DNA from: Ectocarpus siliculosus
Taxonomy: Eukaryota; Sar; Phaeophyceae; Ectocarpales; Ectocarpaceae
DNA: 13,911 nucleotides
Direction: 5' to 3'
NCBI GenBank assembly: GCA_000310025.1
Contig: FN649745.1
Coordinates: 873,562 to 887,472 of the forward strand
Shown: in pieces, positions 1 to 8,100 of the stretch
How the letters are laid out: every line of letters begins with the position of its first letter
Position numbering within the stretch: the stretch's first letter is position 1
Position numbers and translations under genes: made by a program
Notes under the pieces: generated by a model
What the model was told of the DNA's origin: nothing
The model's database searches: none
What the model saw: only the letters and a program-made list of their open reading frames with translations

Positions 1-220
1 GGCCCGGGTTAAGGCCTTCCCCCCCGGGGTCCCCGGTAAAAAGGCCGCCTGTGGGTTCCTTTTCCCGGGTTTTTCCCCATCGGGGGCCCCGTTTTTTTTT
101 GGGGGAATTTTGGGATTGGGGTTTGGTCCCTTGGGAAAAATTCTCCTTCCTTTTGGGGAAAATGGTTTAAGGGTTTGGCCGGCCGTAAACAGGGGGCCCC
201 CCCCCCCCCCCCCCCTGTTG
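1..220. other. Probable low-quality sequence at contig edge
   Basis: This stretch is dominated by stretched and doubled homopolymers (runs of C, G and T, including 19 consecutive C at 197-215) unlike anything else in the window. It resembles the miscalled tail of a Sanger read or a poorly resolved contig end. It should represent intron upstream of the exon at 244, but base calls here should not be trusted. Confidence 0.6.
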
Positions 221-243
221 AAATTCTCTGCTTTGGAGTGCAG

Positions 244-477
244 GAGACCGACGCCATGATGGCCACGCTGGCCCACGCCACGAACGGGCAGGGTACCCTC
301 ACTAACGACGGTGGCGTGCTGCGAGCGGCCCTCGCCGCCGCGCAGGCCCCCGAGCTAGAGGCGGAGGTCTCTCCCACCGGCCGCGGGGCGAGCATCTACC
401 ACGCCATCGCTAACCAGGGCGGGGTGTCCGTGAGGGACCTGGCGGCTTGGATCTGCGTGGAGAAGAAGTGCTCGAGG
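244..477 (+). CDS. Second ABCA, exon equivalent to exon 13
   Basis: 78 codons from ETDAMMATLAHATNG to VEKKCSR. It has 14 base differences from 6663-6430, making 7 residue changes and only 3 silent ones. The sequence quality left of about 220 is doubtful, but the exon itself reads cleanly. Confidence 0.88.
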
Positions 478-1823
478 GTGGGTCGTCGAGGCGATGGACG
501 AGTTTTGGTTTTGGTTCTCGCCCTTTTTTATATAGTTTTTTGCACAACGCACAACGAATCCATGTATTTTGTTTTGTCCACGGATAAGAGTCCAGGGTAA
601 AGTTAGGAACGAATCTATGGCGTCCTTTTTGGGTGAGTGCCTGTGGTGCCATTTGGTTGTTGTTGTTGAATCGTCGCGACGCTGTGGTGGAATTGGATTG
701 TTTTGGTCTCATTTCAATGAAGCATCGGTCATGTTTGGTAGGGCCCTATAGTGCGGTCGGTACTGTACCGCATGGTTTCCGGCCACCCGAGTTACGGTAG
801 CTCCTGACACCTTCGCTCGTTCCGCGTGCGGTTGGCTTGGTTGGCTGCCAACAGGTAATAGCCTTTATGCAGCAGCACTTCGCCGGGGCGGCGTTGCGGG
901 AGAAGCAGAACGCCAAGATGCGCTTCGAGTTCCCGCCGCAGAAGAACCAGACGCTGGCGCAGATGTTCGGCTTCATCGAGGTATGTACACATGCTGTGTC
1001 ACGTCCACGACTCCGCTGACTGCGTCCCGTGTGGAAAGCTACGGATTTCGAATCACGTGGGCTTTTTTGTTACCTCCAATTTTGATATGATGGTGCCCCT
1101 TGTTTACATACAGCACACGTATGTATCTATCTCGGCTCCTTCCACGAAGGCGGTCGTGACTGTTCAGGAACGGCGTGTGTGATTCCGCGGTGAAGTTGAG
1201 GTCGGAGGGGGGAGAACAATACAGCAGCACCGACACCAACCAGTACCCCAAGGGTACCGTTAGCACCGACACCACAGACCTTTACGCGAGTGCAAGCTAT
1301 AGAATTTTCGGGTAGTATGGCCCACCCGGTGACGCGCATGGTCTGTTTTTTTGTTGTGTCCCACAGGCATGTAGTATTTCCGGGGCCGCGCAAAGGCTAT
1401 TGCTCCCAGATGGTTCTTGTGTCTCTGAGCGATGGTGCACTTCTGTCTGGTGCAGTTGAATTTCAGCTCACATATGAAACGAGGGCAAAAACACCTTCGA
1501 CAGACAAACGTTGGGAGATTATACCCTTTTTGACGGGGATCTGAACTGACACCGTTTTTTTTTTTTTGCTGGATCACTATGATATGCATAGCTTTCGGTA
1601 GACCGGCCGTAGTCTTATGCTCACCGCGAGATGCTGCTCTTGTGTCGGGCGTTTGTACGGTTCGTTTGCCTCTCTGCCGAACAATGTTTTTGCCGAGCAG
1701 AACGAGCGCGATTCTCTCTTCATCGGGGAGTACGCCCTCAGCCAGACGTCCCTGGAGCAGGTGTTCAACGGCTTCGCCGCACAGCAAGAGGAAGAGCTCG
1801 GGCACGCCGCGGGCACCATGTAG
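244..1823 (+). CDS. Second ABCA-type transporter, C-terminal three exons, 5' part off the window
   Basis: Exons 244-477, 855-980 and 1701-1823 (234, 126 and 123 nt) encode 160 residues and a TAG stop, all phase 0 to 0. They correspond one to one with exons 13-15 of the minus-strand ABCA gene: same lengths, same junctions, 145 of 160 residues identical by my alignment (7, 5 and 3 differences). Acceptors TGCAG, AACAG, AGCAG; donors GTGGGT and GTATGT. It holds only the C-terminal regulatory region ([25 protein letters not shown]); the NBD and membrane domain would lie left of the window. The frame is open and constrained, so it looks like a real paralogue rather than a pseudogene, though with only three exons visible this is not certain. 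The two genes converge tail to tail. Confidence 0.88.
478..854 (+). other. Intron of the second ABCA gene (377 nt)
   Basis: GT-AG intron, donor GTGGGT, acceptor GCCAACAG. It is T-rich and contains a short (TTG)n run near 655-668. I see no gene and no similarity by eye to the equivalent intron 6000-6429 of the minus gene. Confidence 0.8.
855..980 (+). CDS. Second ABCA, exon equivalent to exon 14
   Basis: 42 codons from VIAFMQQHFAGAALREK to MFGFIE. It has 18 base differences from 5999-5874, all in the two ends of the exon; the middle 55 bases (898-952) are identical to 5902-5956 in reverse complement. Confidence 0.9.
981..1700 (+). other. Intron of the second ABCA gene (720 nt)
   Basis: GT-AG intron, donor GTATGT, acceptor GCCGAGCAG. 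It contains a long T homopolymer around 1553-1567. I see no gene in it and no obvious similarity to the equivalent intron 5188-5873. Confidence 0.8.
1701..1823 (+). CDS. Second ABCA, last exon and TAG stop
   Basis: [20 protein letters not shown] then [20 protein letters not shown] and TAG. It has seven base differences from 5187-5065, one of them in the stop codon (TAG against TAA). Similarity ends abruptly at the stop. Confidence 0.93.
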   Translation, partial: NERDSLFIGEYALSQTSLEQVFNGFAAQQEEELGHAAGTM

Positions 1824-4800
1824 CACCATTTTTCTACCGACCAATCAAAGTGCAATGGCGATTTTTTGTTAGATTAGTGTAGCAGCTTGTCTTTGGACCA
1901 AGTGGACCCTGACTTGGAAGAGGAGGGTAGTGTGTCGCTGTTGGGGATGCAGCCAAGGTTAGAAGGGAGACTATGGAGCGCTTTGTGTTTTTTTCCGCAT
2001 ATCGAATGTAGCGGGGGGCGAATTGCTCAGGTCGGTGTGTGTGGTTGACGACCCAGGATTTTGTTGATGTCAACGACACCAACCACGACAAAGAGCGAGA
2101 GCGTAGTGATGAGTTTGGCCGATGATAACCCTCTTTCTCTTTCGGGGGGGAAGTGCTCGTGTTTTGCATGCCTTAGCGGTTACACTGCTGTTGACATGAC
2201 CACCACGCATCCTCGAGAGGTGGTGAGTGTTTTTTTTTTTTTTCTACCCATAGGTAGCCACGTCTTTTTTTTTCAGTTTTGCTGTTGCGAGGTTAGGTTT
2301 TCCAGCGCACTTTGTGCTTGCAAGAACGTCGCGAAGCCGTTTGTGGAGCCTTTCAGAAGCATGGGTACCGTTGTATCATTGTACTGTTGTATCATAAGAG
2401 GCATGGCGCAGGATGCTCGTTGGATCCCCGCGGCGTGTGAAGCAGTTTATTTGGAAGGCAAAAGGCTTTGTTCGAAACCTTTGCGGTAGTGGAAACTGTG
2501 TTGTGTGCCGCGGAGGGAATGGGTGTGCTGCTTTCGACCGGACGGGCGGGCGGTGACATGTGTCGAGGGGCAGAGAGATACCTGGTAATGTTTACTCCAT
2601 CGCGGCTCGAAGCAGTAGTGTTGGCCCTTGTTTGGGATCTCGGATGGTTTCGCCCCCGTCCCTTGGTAAGTGTTCTGATTGCAGAAGCAGTAGGGGGCTC
2701 GGGTTGTATGCCTGGGGAAACGAGCTATCAACCTGTACATGTAGTCTTATGTTCACGCGTAGTACGAGTGTCGGTCTCGCTTAACGTGGTGGGACTGGGA
2801 GGCCTTGAGTTTGATTTCGTTGTAATAAGATCTAATAATAATTGTGTACTGTTTGTTGGGACCCCCCGTCGTGTCTTATCTGTACTGGCGGGTTTGTGTG
2901 CCTTGGCCACCGCCGAGCTCGAGCTGCTGAACAAACGATCGCGGACTGGGCGCGGAAATATGGCACATCGGTCACGGCCCTCCCGCTTCTCTCCGAAGTC
3001 CACTGCCTCTCGTGACCGACTGTGATGTGGGTCGCAGTGGTTCTCTGCTACCCCTCGCTCTACGCGTGCGATGGAGACAAGCCACGAGTTCTCACCAGAA
3101 CTTGAAGCAAATAAATGTCTCACCAAGACGCAACGCATCCCAAAAACAAAGAACCCTTTCTGGGTGTTCCCCCCGCCGACGATCGTGAAACATTCCCGTC
3201 TTATCTACGGTGGGTGGCACGCATACCCCGCGGGTGTTTTCGCCCTGGGTTACCTTGGTAAGAAGAGGAGAACATTCTTGAGAATGCACGGTCCAACTTT
3301 GCGGGCGGGACGCTCCATCCACTCGAATCCATCAGCGTGGACAGATAGAGCGTCCCCGGGCAAGTCGATATCCCCGACATTACATGGTGCGTACAGTCCG
3401 TCGTCTCTGAAAAATCATGCTGGATGTATGCGATCTATTAGTGCGTGATGCAATAATTGCGTCGTCAGTGACTGGAACACACCAAAGTACAACACCACGC
3501 GCGGCGAGCTTGTACATTCAGTAGACAGCTACATACATAAGACGGCTACGTTTTTTGTAGAAGACGGAACAAACTGAGTGTGTGTACGGAAGATTCAGCA
3601 ACTCATCAAAATTAGTTCTGGAAAAACCGGGGCCACGAATAGTAACATCTCGCCTACCCCCCCTTCTAGACGCTATTGGGAGAGAGCACGTGTGTACGCC
3701 TACGTCCGGTGATCTAGCTGCCGATAGTAAAGCAATTCGAAAGAAAACAGAAGGCCTGTTGTTGTTGTTGCAGTTAGTTGTGCAAAGCCCCCGGGTGTAA
3801 CTCTTCCTAATCCCCACGCCCCCACCCACTCACCCCAAACCACAAAAAAAAATACTTCTACATTACATGTAATAGTCAAGTTGCGGCCGGCACCTACGTA
3901 CAGCAGCATTGTCGTCCGTTCACTAAATAATAATCTCTCCTTCTCTTCTTTCCTAATCTTGAAAGGCAAAAGAGAAGAATTCGTCATCACGTTACGACGT
4001 GTATCTACACGCCAATTCTCCGAAAATCACAGAGTTTCAGTCCAAACACCAACAACCAGCCGGCAAATATGAATGGTGTGTATAGGTGGAAGGAACGACA
4101 CCCATCCATTCCGTACAGCTTGCGAAGCAGAGCCCATGTATTGCTCCACGATGTAGACTAATAGGAAAACCGTTTTTTTGCCGTAACAACACTACATGCA
4201 GTATTCGGCAGCTTCGTTTCCACTCACTGTGCTTTCAGTTCTCGTGCGTTGGGACGTACGTGTGGTCGTGGCGAAACAGGGCCAACGATCCCCCCCATGG
4301 AAAAACAAACCAGGATACAACCGGACACACACATTGATTGATAGATAGACCCCCGCTCGGTAACTCCGCCCGAAAGTCTATGCGATTCTTCGCAAGAAGA
4401 AAAAAGGTTGACAAAAAAATACAAGGCCTTAGGGCAGAGCGAAGTCCTTCTGTCCCTCCCTGTGGAGAGCTCTCTCACAACATACGAACGGCAAGTAAAA
4501 TACCACGACTCGACCAGGTGCAAGCCGAGCTCTCAAGCTATCAGAGAGCATGATAATGCTTGAAAAGGGATAATAATTTGGTTCTTTCACATCAACTCCC
4601 GCGGTTCTATCATCCCAATCAAGAACCCTGGTGATGTATGTATTGCTTGTCATACACTTCGTAACGCGTACGTACGTCGGGATGGTTGCCACCATGCCAG
4701 CCTAATAAAAAACAGCTTCGCTACGAATGACTCGAGAAGAACATGAAAGCTCCGCACGTTCGGCCAACCATCATGCACTCCAGCCGGTCAACACAGTGCT

Positions 4801-5064
4801 GAGTATAACACCGAGGTGAAGTACACCCGCCCACATGGAAGAACGAGAGAGAATAAAACCGCAAAGTGTTGCGAATGAACACCATCCATCACGGCACGTG
4901 TTGAAGAAAATTTCGGTTCACAGTTGCTTATATAGACTAGTCTATGGGCTTGCCCGGGGCGTAACTGATGATCAGTCGGCCCTCCACATAATAAGGGGGC
5001 GCTGAGTCGACTTTGTCGCAACCACCACGTATTGAATGCTTCATTCAACAGTCCTTTATGCTTA
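1824..5064. other. Tail-to-tail intergenic region, 3' UTRs, no convincing gene
   Basis: Region between the two ABCA stop codons, so it must hold both 3' UTRs and terminators. Several open frames exist (for example 2468-3025 plus, 3071-3448 plus), but their translations have no recognisable motif, unusual composition and no conserved look. Short simple repeats occur: T runs near 2231-2243 and 2266-2274, (GTT)n near 3758-3770, and GATT/GATA repeats near 4333-4349. No canonical AATAAA sits close after either stop in the right orientation, which is not decisive in algae. Confidence 0.6.
5032..5048. repeat. Small inverted repeat just downstream of the minus-gene stop
   Basis: TTGAATG, loop CTT, CATTCAA: a perfect 7-bp stem with a 3-base loop, 17 bases past the TAA in the 3' UTR of the minus-strand gene. 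It could be an RNA hairpin in the transcript, but a stem this short may be chance. Confidence 0.3.
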
Positions 5065-5187
5065 TTACATGGTGCCCGCGGCGTGCCCGAGCTCTTCTTC
5101 TTGCTGTGCGGCGAAGCCGTTGAACACCTGCTCCAGGGACGTCTGGCTGAGGGCGTACTCACCGATGCACAGAGCTTCGCGCTCGTT
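5065..5187 (-). CDS. ABCA last exon: [16 protein letters not shown] and stop
   Basis: 40 codons and [23 protein letters not shown] leads into [12 protein letters not shown], the ABCA terminal segment (Y-x-[VL]-S-Q-T-[ST]-L-[ED]-Q-V-F-x-x-F-A) equivalent to the VFVNFA motif of animal ABCA1. The protein then ends after LGHAAGTM. Acceptor CAACAG. Just after the stop, on the coding strand, is CATAAA, a possible weak polyadenylation variant. Confidence 0.95.
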   Translation of the reverse strand, partial: NEREALCIGEYALSQTSLEQVFNGFAAQQEEELGHAAGTM

Positions 5188-8100
5188 CTGTTGTTCGGAG
5201 GCAACGGCGACACGATTATAATAGTGGCAAAACACACACACACAAAAATGAAGACACACAACGAACGGCGTTTGTCTATTAAATGCGTGCTATCGAGGGG
5301 TCTAATGCAGGTAGGCCCCGACGTTGTGTTTGCCACCTATAGCGGCAGATAGGAGGGCCGGATCCCCGATGCATATTCTAGAGACCTCGCGTTTGGTTTG
5401 TTTGGTCTTGATGCAAACACCAATGACGAGTAGAATGTTGTTGTTTCGGGCTGAGATTCTGTCACGACTGGCTCTTTTGCCTTCATGCACACGGGTCAGA
5501 AACAATCGTTATCGTCGTCGAAACCTCCACGGAAAGTGCAACATCCAGAAGGAAGGGAGAATTGTGCGTGTCCACATTAATTAAAAAGCCTTCAAAGGAG
5601 GAATGGAACGGAGTATTCGTATGACTGGGATGCGTGTACCCGTAACGGCTACAACAATAGCTGCTTGTACTCGGCGACACTAGCTAAGCATCGGAGTCAC
5701 GCTGCTCTCTCTCGCAGAGTGGGGGGGGAGTACTTCAACACTTGGAGAGCTCTTCAGGAGAGTTCTTGGAAAACGCTACGAATGAATACTACGAATGAAT
5801 ACGGCGGCATTCATTTTGTGGTGGCGAGTTCCAATGGTATTGTTTAGGTGTGGTCAAGAATTGTCAAGTATACCTCAACTACGCCGAACATTTGCGCGAG
5901 GGTCTGGTTCTTCTGCGGCGGGAACTCGAAGCGCATCTTGGCGTTCTGCTTCTCCCTCATCACTGCTCCCGCGAACTGTTGCTGCATGAAGGCGATCACC
6001 TATTATTGATGATATTGCAGCCATGGCAACAGCACGACATGCGAGCGAGGATTTTTTTTGTTGGCGGGTCACTGGTGAGATGTTGTTCGCAGCCAGACAT
6101 CAGTAAATAAATACCAACGTTCTCACCCTTGCTTGGTTGAAATCAAACACCGCGACGCTCACCACGCAGCAGGAGCACCACAGCCAAGTGCCAAACGACC
6201 CGTGGCGAAACAAAAAGGACGACGCTAGACAAACCAACAAAACGTCCTTTTCCAATACTTGAACATGACCCTCGACTCTCCTTCTCTATGCACCGCCTAT
6301 ACCTACCAGGAACCAACAAGACAGTATCGATCGTACCAAGATGGCACGACATAAGCCAATCATCCAGTCCTACCGTGTATCCACCCACCAACTTCACAGA
6401 AACCAAACCGACCAGAACAACAACGCCACCTTAGAGCACTTCTTCTCCACGCAGATCCAAGCCGCCAGGTCCCTCACGGGCACCCCGCCTTGGTTAGCGA
6501 TGGCGTGGTAGATGCTCGCCCCGCGGCCGGTGGCAGAGACCTCCGCCTCTAGATCGGGGGCCTGCGCGGCGGCGAGGGCCGCTCGCAGCACGCCACCGTC
6601 GTTTCCGAGGGTACCCTGCCCGTTCGTGGCCGGCGCCAGCTCGGCCATCATGGCGTCGGTCTCCTGCACTCAACACCGTCGACCGAAAAAAACCGCAACG
6701 CACAAAGCGCAGGGAGGCTGCTGGATGAGATGCTAGTCAAGGTGAGCGAGGGCGAGGCAGTGGAGGACCGCGAAGCCATGATTCGGTTAGCCTTCTACAC
6801 GCGGCAGAAGCCGAGAGGGCGAGGGGGGGGGGGTGAGGGGAGGACTCCCGCACCCGCAGCAACGTTACAACACCCAGAGCTGTAAGTTTGTCGTTCGTCG
6901 AAAGAACAAGGCAAGCGAAGGTCAAGCGCCCCCGCCCCTTTTACATATCTAACCCGATGATATTGCACGCATTCATGACAACCAGTTGATCGGGTGTGGC
7001 ATCCCCCCGCTGGATATTTTCACAGCTCGTTCCCCTGAACGAGAAACGAATGTGCATGAAGCAAAGAATGCAGAGTTTCTTTCGCGTTAAGGGAGGGATT
7101 GGAAAGCATTGCATGCATATTGAACTTCGCGTGGGATGACCTGGCGCGAGCCTCAAGCGGAACAAGAAGCACGCGCGGGATCGGGAAAAGGAGAACATAT
7201 GCCATCACCGGAATTGTTCGTTCGTTTGGGACGAGTTTTGACTTTGTGCGTGACCACAGAGGAAGTCGTCTGTGTTGTCTTGAGAAATCAGTGTGCTGCA
7301 AGTTCCGGAGAAAATACGTAAAGACGCCGATACCGATGTGGAACAACACGGGAAACGGAGCACACATGCAGCCATTCTACCGTGTACCTCGGGCAGGATG
7401 GCCTTGACGCGTGCCTCCAGCTGGAAGCCCTTGCCGAAGCGTGTCTTGAGGTGCTGCGAGGTGCCGAGGCACCGGAGGCGCCCGCCGACCATGATGCCGA
7501 TGCGCTGGCAGAGAGCCTCGCACTCTTCCATGCTGTGGGAAACGACATGTGTCGTGTCAAGCGACGAACAAAGGAACTCAAAACAATTGCGATAGTGTGT
7601 TCAAATGCCCGTTGCCTTCGCACCGTGCAACGTGACCTCTAGACTACAGGAAAAATAATCCTTGTGGCAAACAACCGACGAGGAGCGCCTGACCAATCAG
7701 GCGGTCATGAATACCTGTGCGTGGTGAGGATCATCGCGCACTCCTTGTTCTCCGTGACTATCCGCATGATGACGTTCCACATGAAGCGCCTCGCCATGGG
7801 GTCCATCCCCGTGCTCGGCTCGTCCAAGAACACGATCTGTGACAGAAATCGACCACGCAACAATAAAGGAGGAACGAAATATATTAACCACGGTATAACC
7901 TCAGACAGAAACCTAAATTCCCGTCCCAACGTACGACATGACGGCGGTCCAATTACGAAACGTGTCGTACATCGACCGATCAACCGACACATCGTGTGCA
8001 TCTACACTTTCGTGTTCTCCGCAAGTTTTATCGATGGTCGTGGTAGCTCTCGCAGCTTAACAATCACCAAACTGTTACCGTCGTCTTTGGCTTCCGAAGT

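Noticed and set aside
2061-2489. Plus-strand open frame of 142 codons
   Set aside because: It contains phenylalanine runs from T homopolymers and no recognisable domain.
2455-2490. tRNA-like GTTCGAAAC T-loop sequence
   Set aside because: The flanking bases do not form the 5-bp T-arm and there is no acceptor stem or anticodon arm at the right spacing.
2468-3025. Plus-strand open frame of 185 codons in the intergenic region
   Set aside because: Its translation shows no domain or motif, is rich in Val, Arg and Ser from local composition, and has no splice or paralogue support; probably chance.
244-6663. Large inverted repeat as a transposon with terminal inverted repeats
   Set aside because: Only the coding exons match between the arms; introns and flanks do not, and no transposase or target-site duplication is visible, so paralogous genes explain it better.
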